Positions 46,890 through 59,819 of a stretch of 64,000 bases of DNA are shown piece after piece. The DNA comes from Zychaea mexicana (Eukaryota; Mucoromycota; Mucoromycetes; Mucorales; Lichtheimiaceae), in assembly GCF_025766255.1 (NCBI RefSeq), contig NW_026516812.1, forward strand, positions 1 to 64,000, read 5' to 3'. Below the pieces are notes generated by a model. That model searched no databases, was not told the DNA's origin, and was given only the letters and a program-made list of their open reading frames with translations. Numbering within the stretch: the first letter of the stretch is position 1; each line of letters starts with the position of its first letter. The position numbers were made by a program, and so were the translations under genes.

Positions 46890-49800
46890 TTAATACCACT
46901 ATTACTCTGAGGCTTTTTTGATTTCTTTTTCCATCTAATCGTTTCTGCATCTCTCTCTTAACTCTTTTGTATCTTTCCTCACATTCAGAAAAAGCGCATC
47001 TGTTTGCGCGTAAACCCCCTTAAACTCCCCCTTCACAAACACACACACACACACACACACATACACATACACATTCATAGTATATCAGCTGTTCTCTAAT
47101 GTATATCAAATCAAATCCTAATAACAACAACAACAAAGTATCGTCTGGTTATCAAAACTTATGCATGCGCTACTTACTCTCTGTTGCTGTTGTCGGCTTT
47201 CTCTTTTTATATTTATTTGTGTCACCTCAACCAGGCAAGCTAAAACTATTTAGTTGCTCAATGTTTCTTTTTTTTTTTTTACATGCGGCCTGATGCGACT
47301 ACTTGATTAGACATTTTGCTTCCGTTCACGTGTGTCCCTTTGTTTAAAAGAAGCTCCGTTTTAGATATGTGACATTACAAACAACAACAACAACATGACG
47401 CATTTGGGTTGTTTATTTGCACGCACACATTGACAGACAATCCTATTCGATGATTGCCATGGTTACACATAACCGAATAAAAACTTTTTTTTTGGAGTAA
47501 CCAACTCACTCACACACACACACACACACAGAGTGGCAGATCAGTTTGAAAAAAAAAAAAAAAGGTTGGGGTTGTAATTCATTTTGTATCTATGTTATCT
47601 TGTACTTGGAATGGCTCGGGCTCCAATCACCCCCCAGATTTCCCTCTTTCAGTGTGTAAAAGCCGTTTCTTTGGATTGATGTTCCAGAAAAGCGGGTATT
47701 CATTTCAAAAAAAAAAAAAATCGCCGCTGAGAAACCAACAGCGATAATTTGACCCTTTCTTCTTGTGTAAATGCACATACAAAACATGTGCACTTGACAG
47801 CAGTAACCAGCCCAAAGCCCGGGCTACAAAAATCACAATGAATGCCCTTCTATGTCCAATAACGGCAAAATAAATTAGAACAACTGTTTTAGCGAGCGGT
47901 ACACAAGACAACCCCTCTTTGAATGACATGGGTGGGCGGGCAGTCATCAGCAAGCGAGTTTTAGAGTTTATACTTTAACAAAACGTCCGAGCGAAACTTG
48001 TATCAGGAAAACTCTATGCAAGCATGAAAAAAAAAAAGTTGACTGTGCGCGTAAAGTTGCTGGGGGTAGTGTTGCCTGGCTTCCTCTCTCTCATTTTGCT
48101 ATTGTTGTCGGACCAGGAAGATTCATCCGGTTCCTTGAAATCGATGTTCCAGAAAAGCGGGTTGTTCTTGACATTTACTCAAGGGGGGGGGGTTGCTCAA
48201 GTGTGTGGAAGAAAGCTTGGCGTTTTGTTCCACCCAAAGTCGTACGATTTGGAAAGCCACACAACGTAATCATTGAACTTTTTTTGCACAAATTGTTATA
48301 TACAAGTATTACAAGTAAATGTGTAAACAAAAAGGCACACAGAAGGAAAACAGCCTTGGCGTTTTATTAGGTAATAAGGCGCAAAGCCTCGCTCTTTCTC
48401 TTGTTTTGGAAAGAACCCGATACATAGAACCACATGCAGCCGTTTGTTCTTGTGAGTACACATACATGAACCAAGGCATTATAATTTGGTCCACAACAGT
48501 CAATGTCATGACACCTCTCTCTCCCTCTCTCATATATCAACAATGACGTCTTGTTATCCAAAGCATGATGAAGCTCAGGCTCTGTTGTGTATGTGTGTGT
48601 GTGGTGCAGTTGTACAACTTGACTATAGTTTTTTTTTTTTTTGCGCATATAGACTAAAACACCGGAACTTTCCAATGTGCTACGTATTACAGAGAACTTT
48701 TCTCTCTCGCTCTCTCTTTGTAATTCGCTGTTCGCTTTGCCGATCCATACCTTTTTTCTTCACGTATGAAGAGTCGAATTGATTATGCATCGAGCCAATA
48801 AAAGTAGTTTAGATTAAAGAAGCTCCTCATGCAATTGCGTCTTTTTTTGTGGTTCCTTGTATACCATGGCGGTCAGGTGGTCCTCTATGGCAAAATCAAG
48901 ATAATTATACTTTCTTGGTGCTGAATATAAAAAAAAAATTGCGATTATGCCTGAGCGTTCTGTTCATCCATGTCGATTGTGAAATCCGGCTTGAAGAGAT
49001 TAATAAGCATTACAACAAAGCATGTCTGTCTGTTGAAGCAAGTAGTATGATTAACTCAATGTCAAGCATCATACCAGTCCAGTAGCCTTTTATTAAAAGT
49101 CAGTAGCCATTGAAGGATCACTTTTTTCTTTTAAAACCATGTAGATGCGCAATAGCTACAGAGAGAAACCATGATCTACTACTAAGTAGTACTTTTGGTC
49201 TCTTGAAATCAATGATGGGATAAAGCGTCCCGTTACCTAGTACGGGAAATGGGCGTCTGGAAGGGCTATAGTAGTGTATGTAGTACAGATATTTTATTCC
49301 ATTACTAAAGCTCCACGAAATCACGGGCGATCAGGAAACAAAAATAAATTAAGCACCGTTCCACTGTCGGCGCAAGCGCCTACCACCCCCCGGGCCACAC
49401 ACAACCCGGACGGCCCCACTCCGGCACACTTTTTTTCCAACCCGACGCCAAAGAGTCCCAGGAATAATTAGATGGTAGAAAAGGACAGCAATGCTGCTAC
49501 TTGTCCTAGATTCTTTATAATGTAAACTATGTAATACTATAACAGGACACTCTCTGCTTAACGATCACAAGTGTTTCTGTACTTTTTTCTTTTTCCGCGC
49601 ATTGAAAGGAGAAAAGGCGTGGTTGTAATATGAGTAAATCGGGCATATGGATCACTACCGTTTTTAGATCACCGTCGCTTTTAGCATCAACCGAATGTAA
49701 TGTTATGCAAAGGAAAAGAAAGACTCGATAAGGAAATAATATACAGCTAGTACTAGCTTTCATGGGAGGCTGCTGCTGCTGCTTGTTATTTTAAACAATA

Positions 49801-51274
49801 AGAGATGAACCTCCTCTGTTTGCTCTTCTGCCCTTGAACCGCTCAGCGTATTATTGCGTCTATAGGATGCAGCTACAGCTACCATATTCCCAGAAAAGTG
49901 CCCAATTACTGTAGTCCTTTCTGAAAAAAACGAGTGGATACAGAGAGACGGTTCTGATTAATGTTGTTGTGGCTGCCGGAGCAGAAACAAGGTTAAAGAT
50001 ATAAAACAATCTTCTGCGTGCAGCACAACCACATGGGCCGTTCGCTGGTGTTGCATGCTCTAAGCATGGGATATAATTTATAATAAGGTTGTATTGAAAT
50101 GGACTGAGTATCGGCAAAACGTTACTTATGCATCAAGTCGGGGAGGCAGGGTAATTCTCTTTAAGCAAGATCGCTGCTGAGCATGATAGACGAACTTTTG
50201 TTTATCCCCCGCCGTCTTGCTTCCTACTCCTCCTCCCCATTCCCACGCTTCATTATTAAACTCGTGCATCTTGAGGCATGTAATTCATTGCCCGCGCATT
50301 AAAAAGAAAGTGCAAGATGATGCTGCTACCTTCCAACTGGCAGAATATCATTCAATGTGCATCATACACAACCGATCCTGTTTCGATGAGACTATCATAG
50401 AGTTATATGATCCATTTGCATTATTATCAGAATGGGTAAGAAGTTATACGATAAAAGCATACCAGACTTTTATACAAAAAAAAACTATACATAGTGAGCA
50501 ATGACACTTTGGTAGCTTCTGGGCTTCTTTGCTACAGCAGCTTTATTGGGCCATGTGTTAATTTCTCGTGTATTATGCAAGACATAAGGTAAATAAGGAT
50601 GGTACAGACTCTGTACGAGCTTGAATTTGGGAGATAACAGCAGAATTAGCTGGCAAAGTAAACAGATGGCTAATATGCCAGTCTACATTGCATTTTTCTC
50701 TCCCTAAAAAAGAGAGGTTATCGAGCACGAAATTACCTACTTTGCCACAGCCGTTATCCCGTAACTCTAGGGTATACTACGTACTCAGACGACTTTTGAG
50801 AACATTTCATGTATCCAGGATTTAATACAAGTCGCTAGTGTATGGCATATGTTACAGCACACCATCAAAAGAGAAACCAAAAAAACCAAGGTCTCGAACG
50901 AACGCATAACATTGTTATTACATATATACAAAGAAAGGCAGTATACACATTATATCAGATTAGCTACCAGTAGTAGTAGTAGTAGTACTACTACTACTCA
51001 AGTCGACCACGCCATCGCCACTGATTCTCAAAAAGCTTACGGCCCCAGCATCGTCCACAACGGCTAGCAGAAACGACAAATTCAATGTGTTTGTATATCG
51101 GATATGATGAAAACTATCAGAATGTCGTGGTGATTTCTCCAGATCGCTGAATAGCTTTTGGTATTTCGCCAACGAGGGTATAGCATCGCAGGAACTAGTT
51201 GTAAAATCATGTCAGTTTTCACCAGAAGGAGGAGCAGAGACAAAGGGTGGGTGGGGGGGGGTTGGTAATAGGAT
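46608..51274. other. Gene-poor region, ~4.7 kb, simple repeats
   Basis: No gene recognised. The first ~500 nt are the likely 3' region of the glycosyltransferase, with (TAC)n and (CA)n tracts (about 46868-46887, 47039-47060, 47511-47531). A 20-nt identical core (GATGTTCCAGAAAAGCGGGT) occurs at 47678-47697 and 48143-48162. Short ORFs such as 48024-48269 have no recognisable family. Confidence 0.45.
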
Positions 51275-52282
51275 TTACTTTGTTACTACCACACGAAAAT
51301 CAGGCACGCCTGGATCCCGCTTTTTCCACTGTGGATTAGGTCGATACACATCCCAATCGAATGAAGTATCTGTTACTCGACATGTGTTTTGATCTGTTGT
51401 AAAGGGTTTATACCAAGGGCTTGAAGGGACAATTTTAAGTGTTGAGTAGACCGAGTCTGTATGAAAGAAAAGATGAGTCAAGTGACAAGAGACGACGCTG
51501 TATCCATGAGGTGTAAAAAACCTACGCAATGTAGAGGACTGATGGCGACGAACAAGCGGCCTTGAGCCAAAACAATAGAGTAAAACACGCTTGACACAAT
51601 AAGCGACTGTACGAATAAGCCATCCACATTGATGGCTCCAGTACGATCCTACTAATAACGACGGCGATGGATACTGCTGCTGCTGCTGCTGCTGCAAAGG
51701 CAATGTAGAGCGTCGAACAATGTATCCAAGACGTCGAAGATACGCGTAAACTTGATACTTTTCAAAAGTAATCCATCCATCCTTTTGAGCAAACATGAAT
51801 TCAAAGTAATCCTCAAGACCCGTTGTGTCGTCGTCGTCGTCGTCGTCGTCAGACTCGATACGGAGCGCACTCATATTGATCAACCAAGCAGCTTCTTCCG
51901 GATACAACATCATACAACCTTTCACTGTATGGCCCATGACACGAAAGTGTGTGCCTTTATAACGAGACACTGACGTTAAACCCGTGACACGATCCAGCGT
52001 ACCCAGGCTCAGATTCTTTTCATTGACTTTTTTTCTTTCGTCAATCACTGCAAAAAGAGCATTGCGCGATTCTTCAAGACTATTTTCTTGTGACGGATCA
52101 TACACATTTTCTTTTTGACCATGTCTAACATTTAAAAATAGATTAAATATATTTATTATTGACGCGATGCATTGCACAGAAATAGAATTTTGTATAATTG
52201 TACAGAGATTAAGTTTATCGTACTTTGATCGTTGTAAGAGCGTGGAGTAATCCGGTGCTTCGTCGCCTTCGCTATCGCTCAT
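51275..52282 (-). CDS. SEN54: tRNA-splicing endonuclease subunit Sen54
   Basis: Three exons (52224-52282, 51526-52124, 51275-51456) give 279 residues. The first intron was chosen because donor GTACGA and acceptor ATGTTAG rejoin QRS-KHGQKENVYDPS, equivalent to the KRGEKDFEP segment of the Sen54 N-terminal domain. Conserved segments follow: GHTVKGCMMLYPEEAAWLIN and YQVYAYLRRLGYIVRR. The C terminus FDWDVYRPNPQWKKRDPGVP, then DFRVVV, is the classic Sen54 end. An eight-Asp run and an eight-Gln run, encoded by near-pure trinucleotide repeats, are inserted between them. The subunit belongs to the Sen2/34/15/54 complex that removes introns from tRNA precursors and has a structural, not catalytic, role. 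Confidence 0.9.
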   Translation of the reverse strand: MSDSEGDEAPDYSTLLQRSKYDKLNLCTIIQNSISVQCIASIINIFNLFLNVRHGQKENVYDPSQENSLEESRNALFAVIDERKKVNEKNLSLGTLDRVTGLTSVSRYKGTHFRVMGHTVKGCMMLYPEEAAWLINMSALRIESDDDDDDDDTTGLEDYFEFMFAQKDGWITFEKYQVYAYLRRLGYIVRRSTLPLQQQQQQQYPSPSLLVGSYWSHQCGWLIRTVAYCVKRVLLYCFGSRPLVRRHQSSTLRRFFTPHGYSVVSCHLTHLFFHTDSVYSTLKIVPSSPWYKPFTTDQNTCRVTDTSFDWDVYRPNPQWKKRDPGVPDFRVVVTK

Positions 52283-54223
52283 GCCTGTTTTTTTTTTGTG
52301 GTCACACAAAGTACATGGCCAAGTGGATCAAAGTGAATTTTTTTAACTTTTTTACCACTCAGCAGCTAGTATTGAAAGAAGAGGTTATATAGATCACCAA
52401 GCAAGCCTGTCCTTTTTCTTTTGTTTTTTTTTGAATCCAATCTGTATCAAATAATACAAACACTTTCAAGCAAAAAGAGCAATAGACAAAAAACAGGTTG
52501 ATATATAACGTATGTAATTGTAAAATACAGCTATTTAGGACTTTTATACTTAAAAAAATCATTGGGTGGTGCTCATCGAAATCAGAAAGATAGAGGTGAT
52601 GACTGCGACAACCATGGTGATGCATATGTGGTGTACTTGTCAAAATTTTGTCGAGAGAGAAAGATCAAACGTCACTACGCATAGCGTTCCCATACCCCAT
52701 AAAAATGGCAACTGACACGATAGCCTTGATTACAGCTCGACGATCAATTACAGGAAATGATGTTCATAAGGTTGGAAGAGTGTACTATCAAAAAAATAAA
52801 AATAAAAAAGAGGCGGGGCTGTGGTAGAAACGGGTCTTGCCATGGTTCGGACGCATTGTAAAGGGTGGGGTGGGGTAAGTCTTTGAAGACAATGTAATGG
52901 TAGTACGAGGATTTGCCGCGTAAACTTCCAACACTGGAGCACAATGTCAGAAAACATATCAACATACTACAATCCTCAAATCTGTTGCTTTTTATGTATA
53001 TTATTCGTTATCTGTGCAACACTAGTCGAGCCATCCTTTGATGCATTTGTAATACAATTGACCATGAGTTCTTACCACTATGGTTTTCAAATGTCCATAC
53101 TGGGTCCTCTGTAATAGCCAGGTACGGATCCAATAAGAATTTTCATTGCGTGAGATCAGTCGTATCGTCGCACATTTAACCCCAGTCTATACCATATGTT
53201 CGCAGGTAGTTGATGAGGTTACGTTTCAAAATTGAGAGCCGAATTTCGATCCTAAAATGACACCTTCGTTTCCACCCGAGCCACCACTAGTCTCGCCTTT
53301 ACTGGACAATGTGGGGTTTGCTAAACACCTTGAGTCATAACTTTATACTTTTATAAAGTAGCAAATTATAAATGTTATATACTCACACACTTGATAACGC
53401 CAGTAATGTAGCTTTTATCGCATTGGATTTTCCTACTATATTGCGAGCGAAAAAGACTGCTTGGCTGACCCGCTCTATCTTTAAAACGTTCAGAGCAAGC
53501 CCAGGCGCATCAGAAGTGAAAGGTGCTAAAGAACTCTTCTGGGTACCGCTGCAATTATGTACAGACCAATGATGAGGCCGTGTACCTTTCTCAAAATAAA
53601 ACAAACAAATTGCAGCCTCTAGGTGCAGGGATCATCATGTAGTTCAAGAGCCGGTTTTTTCAAGTGAGTTTCTTGGAAATATAGAATGTAAATTATGTCT
53701 CGAGAACAAATGTATTCCTGACAGTCTTCTTTTTCAAGACCTTTTCTTATCACCATCGATCTAAAGCCCCACATGCCGCTAGCTTTATATCTTTGCCCTC
53801 GTGTTTCCTTTTTCAAAAAAAAAAAAAAAGTTTTTTCGCTAGTTCATAGTTTATTTCTATCAATAAACGAACATTACATGCAATATCTTTGTGTATATCA
53901 AGTACAGTATATATGACACCTCTAAAGCATGCATAAGTTACCATACTATTATTAGCTTAAAATTGGCCCTCTGATAAGTTGCGACAAGCGTTGCTGATGA
54001 TGAGAATATACTACCTATGATAAAATCCAGCCCTACAAAACAGATGTTGCAATATGGTTTTCTGACATTGCAAAAAACCCGATGGTGCAAGCGTAAAGAT
54101 TGCATTTTGTTGGGAATAGTAAGAGCGGGAGTCCACAGTAGTAGTGATAAATCGTGGTTTATTCATTATGAGTTTGGTAATATATGAATTTATACAACAA
54201 TGGAGTTTATAAAGCTCCTCCTA
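52283..54223. other. Intergenic region, ~1.9 kb
   Basis: No recognisable gene. Two minus-strand frames (about 52744-52965 and 53383-53604) read fairly protein-like (for example SLRGKSSYYHYIVFKDLP, and DAPGLALNVLKIERVSQAVF) but match no family I know, and no splice-joined model was found. Confidence 0.3.
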
Positions 54224-55626
54224 CTAATTCGTAGCTTCGTCTTCATACTTGTACGTAGCATCCAACCGTCTTCGCAGATGCTCTCCAGCAGTAATGATTT
54301 CGCCGCTCTTTGCAACCCCTTGGGTAGACTCTGAGGGTGGAGGCACCACCTTGCTAGGAATAGGCGACAATAAAGTAGCATCCTCAGGGTGAACAAAGAA
54401 AGGCATCGAGTATCGGTCGAGATGCGCATGCTCGGGTAAAAAGGTGACTCTGTGCAACGTACTTTTGAATAATCCGTTTGTCCATTCCTGCATCTGATCG
54501 CCCACGTTCACCAAGATCGAGTTCTCGATCAGAGGTGCAGAAATCCATTCTGTGCGACTGGCCTTCACCTCAAGACCGGGAACATCTTTTTGGAATAAAA
54601 GTGTGATGCTGCCGTAATCACTATGTGCACCCGCTCTCACGGGCTCCTGGTAAGTGGATTCACCGCCGCGTGGATATTTCAGATAACGGAGGATCTGACC
54701 AGATTGTTCATCGTAAGTGTGACGATCGGCAAACCAATTGGCTCCGCCTTCTTCTTCCGGGATCTGTTCGGGTGATAGCGAATCGTACGACAAAAAGCAC
54801 ATGTAAGAGCTTGGGAAAAAGAAACTTTTTATTTGTTAGCACGTACCTCGAGTGCAATTGCAAATGCTTGAAGGACACGCATGGCCATACCGTGGCAAGC
54901 CTACCAACGTACAGTTAATAGACGGTTGTAAAGCATATGTTTGGGGTATCGACAGCATTTAAAAAGTTTGGCGATGTGTGATAAGACTTACTCTGGAGAA
55001 ACCTTCTACAAATGCATGCTCCTTCTCGAAAACAGCTGGAAGCGGAGCGTGGGCCTTACCATTCACAAAGTTACGAAAGTTGAAACCTCTGTTTGATCTT
55101 TTAGTCACCATTGCTGCAACGAATAGCCACTCCCAGTTATATATATACTTACTCCTTGTGGTCGCCTTGCTTTTGGTTCTCAGGATCCAGTCTATAGCAT
55201 GCCATATTTTAAATGTGACATATTAGAACAACCCCCCCCATCGAGAAACGTGCGGAGAGAAAATTAAGTTGCTATGCTGGGGAATTCTTACGTCTCTTGA
55301 TAGAGCTCAGAGTAGCCATGATTGTCTTCTTGGATCAAATATTTACGCTTCTCGTTGGCAGGCGTATCGAAAAATTCTTTAGCCTTAAAAGGGAAGAAAA
55401 AACCACGCTCATTTAGTCTATTTATTTATTTTATCTTGCTCGGAATGCAGGCAAATGGCAGCGTTGTTACCAATTCGAATGAGCGATCAATTTGATCTTT
55501 GGCAATGCCGTGGTTCACCATGTAGAAAAAACCAATGGACTTGCATGCTTCCAAGACCTTTTGAGCAACTTGCTTGGGATCGTTGTCGAAATTGCCAAAG
55601 TCAATAACTGGTATTTCGTAGGCCAT
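54224..55626 (-). CDS. 2-oxoglutarate/Fe(II)-dependent oxygenase (isopenicillin-N-synthase-like)
   Basis: Six exons (55471-55626, 55292-55383, 55153-55191, 54992-55088, 54847-54900, 54224-54763) give 325 residues. The N-terminal DIOX_N part is IPVIDFGNF, then SIGFFYMVNHGI. The catalytic cupin shows the iron ligands in GAHSDYGSITLLF (H193, D195) and LHRV (H250), and the 2-oxoglutarate-binding R-x-S at R263/S265 (DRYSMPFF). GLEVKASRTEWISAP and ILVNVGDQMQEWTNG are the usual connecting motifs. Such enzymes hydroxylate or oxidise small molecules. Fungal members are often of unknown substrate and are found both in primary metabolism and in secondary-metabolite clusters. No cluster partners are next to it here. 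Family assignment is firm, function open. Confidence 0.9.
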
Positions 55627-56680
55627 GATATGAAATATGACAGATAGGAGGGAAAAAAAAAGGGAGTGAAACCGAAATAGAAAAAAAAAGATGATCTTTG
55701 TCTGGGTTAACCCCCCCAGCCCGGATTAATTCTTTCGGAAGGTCCAATCTAGGCAGTGCCGCAGGTACTCAGAGTACTCGAACTAACTATTCTACAAAGC
55801 TAATCTTCTAACAGATTGATGATAAGTGTGGAGCGAATACTTGCTCTTGGTGTAGCTATATCTTATCACCCATATTGATCAAGACATACAGTACAATAGA
55901 CCCTGGTTACAAAAACCGTATGGTAAAAACGCCATGTAAGCTGCTGTAAAAAACCGACGGATTCAACATTGGAGGCTGCCAATGTGATACTTTACAGCGA
56001 GTTTCGTTTCGGATGAAGACCACCATCCCCTAGTTGAGCCAAAGACACCGTCACCTTCCTCCGATCACGCCAACAAGGGACAAAAGATGTCAATAAAATT
56101 ATGATGTGACCAACAAGACTAGACGGTTGACAACAAATCCAGCGACCAACACAATGCAGATGCTATAAAATAATCTATACCAAGTGTATCCCGAGTACTT
56201 TGATACAAGTCTACGTTCACGCCATTGAATGTTTCGAAAACGATCTGCAGTGATGGGCGATAAGCAATAAGGGCAAGACTTTATTGGGTGTGATTACTTT
56301 AAATTTAAGGTTCAAAGTTCGCATGATCATGGACAGCCACCATTTTCTGTACCTGACGAAAAACTGGTGAATGACTGGGCATGGACTGGGAAAAACGTGG
56401 CACAATCGCACTTTGGACAAGTACTCTCTTGTGGTATGTACTGCAACCCAACCCCCCTCAAACCCTGCTTTGTTGAGTGGTTGGATACAGTGGTTGTTGA
56501 CACGACAAGATTGGTTAGCAGGCCATATAAATAAGATAGTTTATATCATATAAAATTACAACATACAAGATAACAAAATGAACACAAAAGCAATACACAA
56601 GACGAAGAACGATAAAAATACACAGAACTAGCGGGGAAGGAGGGGGGGGGCATATGTAGAGAAAGAAGAAAATAGGGTCT
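55627..56680. other. Intergenic region, ~1.05 kb
   Basis: No gene recognised. The part next to 55627 would be the promoter of the oxygenase; the rest is the 3' flank of the cation transporter. Confidence 0.35.
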
Positions 56681-58656
56681 TTACAGTCGTAACGGTGTCT
56701 CTAGACGTACAAGGATTTGCTGCACTTGATCACAATCACGCTGAACTGCAGTGCGGATACGATGTTCCAGTCGACGTGCTTCGTGTACACTTAATTCTGG
56801 AGTTACCTTTAATGCCATATCTATGTGATAGAACGGACCATGCTTTCTACCTCGTATTGAATGGAAATCGATCAGGTCGGGTTCCATGGTCTATGGAGAA
56901 CAATTGACAACACACTTGTGAGATGACTGATTGATGACATATGAAAATTATAGCGATTCCCCGAATATACCTTCATCTGAGCCATAATCCGCCTTATCTT
57001 ATCCATTTCGGACACGTCCATGCCTCTGTCCGTTAGTTCTCTGAGCGAGGATGTTGTCATTTCAAATGTGCTTTTCAGAATCATTCCTGCCACTACCAAT
57101 CCACCGAGTGGATCAAGGACAGTTATGCCTGCATAGCTGCCTGCAATTGCTACCATCGCAACTCCACTCGATAACGCATCGGATCGGTGATGCCTGTTTT
57201 GTAATTATTTTTTTTTCCCACGACGAAAGGTGGGGATAGATAACAGAATACATATCAGTTACTTCTTCCACATTTCCAACAGAGGCAAATAGAGAAACCG
57301 ACATTTACCAAGCGTTCGCTATTAGCACTTCACTCCGCTCACTTCGACCCACCTTGAGTGCTACATACACATCAATCAGTAAACAAAATATATCTCTCTC
57401 TTGTGGCATACATATCATATAGAATCTCTCACGCTTATACTTACTTGCTCGATATAGCCATTCCTTGACAAGAACACTTGCCAAGGCGAACCAAGCTGCA
57501 TTTGGGTTCAGCAAACCATCGGAATGTGAAGCGTGATCATGTAATATTGACGGTATCGCTGCAAACGACGCTGGGGTTGCCGTCGAGCTGCCAGCCTTTT
57601 CCGTGACCTGCTGTTGGGCATCCAAGACCACGGGTGCTGTCTCCTGAACCGCTTGCGTAACCTCTATTGTCGATGCATTGTTCAGAGTCGCCTGTAATAA
57701 TTCCAGCGAGTGTACTCCGATGCCGATTGCGCCCGCGATCAGGAGAGACGAGATGGCCAATGAACCGACCGTCTCAAATTTGCCTTTGGGTGATAATGTC
57801 AATTCAGTGCTTTTTTTGCCCCCTCCGCGTATCCATCAGCATCCTCGCAAGCACTCCATCTTCACTCCACTGACTGCAGAAAAGAAAATCGTTTTATCAG
57901 CAAAATTTACCATAACCGTACGGATAAATCGGATCCGGCGGCTTCCGTGACATTTTAAACGTATACAAGGTGACAAAGTCACTTAAAAGATCTATCATCA
58001 AAACATCAATTAATATATCCTTTTTTTGGAAGCTCCCACTGTTTATACATCAACACACAAGAAACTCACCTCCAAACGAATGTGCAGCATCTGCCAACAA
58101 TGCAGCAGAATTCATCAGCCTGAAACAAAGCCCTTGAGTGATCTTGCTTTTGGATCCACTCCTTTGTGCCTTCCTCATAGCTCCTTCTTTACTCGGAGTA
58201 TGACTCGGAGTATGACTTACCATCCAGCTGCGCCCTTCGTCACTGTCAATCCAACATTCGATGCTAAGCCAATCATGGTTATTTGAACACCTCGTTTTCC
58301 TGCATGTCACAAATGAGCGATTAGAAGCAGCCGGTTAAATTCAGCCCGATGCGTATGTAAGAGCATAGCAGTTTTGGGAAGGATTACAAACCAGAGTGTT
58401 CAAACGTGGTAGCAATGTCGGCGTGTATTGGATGATTGTGGCTATGTGATCCATGGTTACGTCGTGCAGCAGCTGGGGTCCTTGACGATACCCTGTATTG
58501 TGGAGACGGTGAGGACGAGGGAGTCCATAAGCCAAGCGTACTCGATTGCTGTTTAAGCAGTGCACTTGTGTAGTATGCCGACGTTTGCTGCTGATACTGA
58601 CAACGCATAGCGTGCTTCGACGGTGTCCTAGCCAACAGCAGCAATCGTGTTGTCAT
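56681..58656 (-). CDS. Mitochondrial cation diffusion facilitator (MMT1/MMT2-type metal transporter)
   Basis: Eight exons (58392-58656, 58221-58299, 58070-58119, 57911-57991, 57445-57783, 57309-57360, 56971-57193, 56681-56890) give 432 residues. The chosen start MTTRLLLLARTPSKHAMRCQ gives an Arg-rich mitochondrial presequence; an in-frame upstream ATG at 58824 exists but would add a hydrophobic Leu/Phe-rich stretch. A His-rich GSHSHNHPIH precedes TM1. The CDF hallmarks are LADAAHSFGDLLSDFVTLYT (metal-site Asp and His), YPYGYGKFETVGSL, and ANAWHHRSDALSSG (second metal-binding HxxxD). The C-terminal cytosolic-type domain ends KHGPFYHIDMALKV...ARRLEHRI. A hydrophilic Ala/Thr/Gln-rich loop with DHASHSDG is inserted between TM3 and TM4. 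Yeast MMT1/2 export iron from mitochondria. Joining exon 6 at GTAG-CACTC restores TLKVGRSERSEV. Confidence 0.92.
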
Positions 58657-59199
58657 GGCGGTAGCGATGCTGATAAGGTTTACTTCCAGAGAGGGGAAGG
58701 CCAAGAGAAAGAGAGAGAGAGAGAGAGAGATGGAACAGAAGCAAAAGCAGACGAAAAGAAGAAGGAGGAGATTCAAGGAAAAGAGAGAAAGAGGGAAAGG
58801 CGTTGTAGTTGCACCAGATCGCACAGTACCTTTATTTTTGTTTAGTTTTGTTTTCCGAGTTTACAAACAAAACTGGCGGGCGAAATTTGACGATCTGATA
58901 AGCAGATGGCGTTATGTTTTCACATATAGATTAAATATTCAATATCCGCTGGAAGAACGGCACAGCGAGTAACCCCACACTCTGTGATTTTATCGTTCTC
59001 GGCAAAAAATTAACAAAGACCATCGCATTCGACGCCCGTGCGTTCTGGTTTTTTTTTTTTTACATTTTAAACCATGGCGTGATCATTTTCGACCAGTCTA
59101 AAACGCTATTACTTTTGAGTCTAACTCTGTTTTGTCTGCTCACTCCGTAACGTCTGACATTGTACTTCCATCCACTTTCTCCCCCCCTCCGTCAGTAAC

Positions 59200-59313
59200 A
59201 TGGGAGGTGACGACGTCTCAGATGGCACTGCAGCCCGGACGGAACAAATCGAATCCACTAGAATCGCTTCATCATCATCATTGTTGAACGTCAATAGCCG
59301 CCAATTTCAATAA
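59200..59313 (+). CDS. Small ORF, unknown
   Basis: A 37-codon frame, MGGDDVSDGTAARTEQIEST onward, preceded by a pyrimidine-rich leader (CCCCCCCTCCGTCAGTAAC) that resembles the leaders of other genes in this window. No family recognised. It may be only the first exon of a longer gene or may not be coding. Confidence 0.2.
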   Translation: MGGDDVSDGTAARTEQIESTRIASSSSLLNVNSRQFQ

Positions 59314-59530
59314 CACAAGTAGTTACGTGCTGAGCAGGGAGCAGCTGGGGTTCAGGGTCAGTATGTGTGTTGTGCTACTGGTTGTTTCAGTTGTGAAAAA
59401 GAAAAAGACTCAGATGTAATAGTTCCTGCAGAATAGTTTTTGATATCTATAATTGCAGTTTGGAATAATCCTTGTACGTGTACGTTTTGCAAAACTAAGC
59501 AAAAACGATAAAAGATACTATTGAGCTGCT

Positions 59531-59819
59531 CTACATGCATTGGACGAAACTCCTTTCATTTGTTTGATGAATACCTGAGCTCTGTTGCTCATTTGAGCTC
59601 GCGGCATCTACCCTAGTCTGTTCGGTAAGCATCTCATAGGAGAAGCTCATCGGCGGGGTCTCTCTTCTTCCCTGCCGCGCCTTCTGGAAGAAGAGAACCG
59701 ATGCATTAGTTTTGTTCAGAACTGGAAACAGGCCAAGTTGATGCTTGTCACAGAGAAAATAACGATGTATGAACCTGCTTTGGTCTCTTTGAAGCTGGAT
59801 ATGCACCAGCATAGCTCAT
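59531..59819 (-). CDS. Small predicted protein, unknown
   Basis: Two possible exons (59775-59819 and 59531-59683) join in frame across a 91-nt intron (GTTCAT...TTCTTCCAG). They give about 65 residues: MSYAGAYPASKRPKQ, then KARQGRRETPPMSFSYEML, ending with a Gln/Asn/Ser-rich tail. The basic PKQKARQGRR could be a nuclear signal. The donor is weak and no family is known, so it could be spurious. Confidence 0.25.

Noticed and set aside
52125..52223. Continuous reading of SEN54 through a hydrophobic segment (NSISVQCIASIINIFNLFLN)
   Set aside because: The segment has good donor and acceptor sites at its ends and no counterpart in Sen54; splicing rejoins the expected N-terminal motif.
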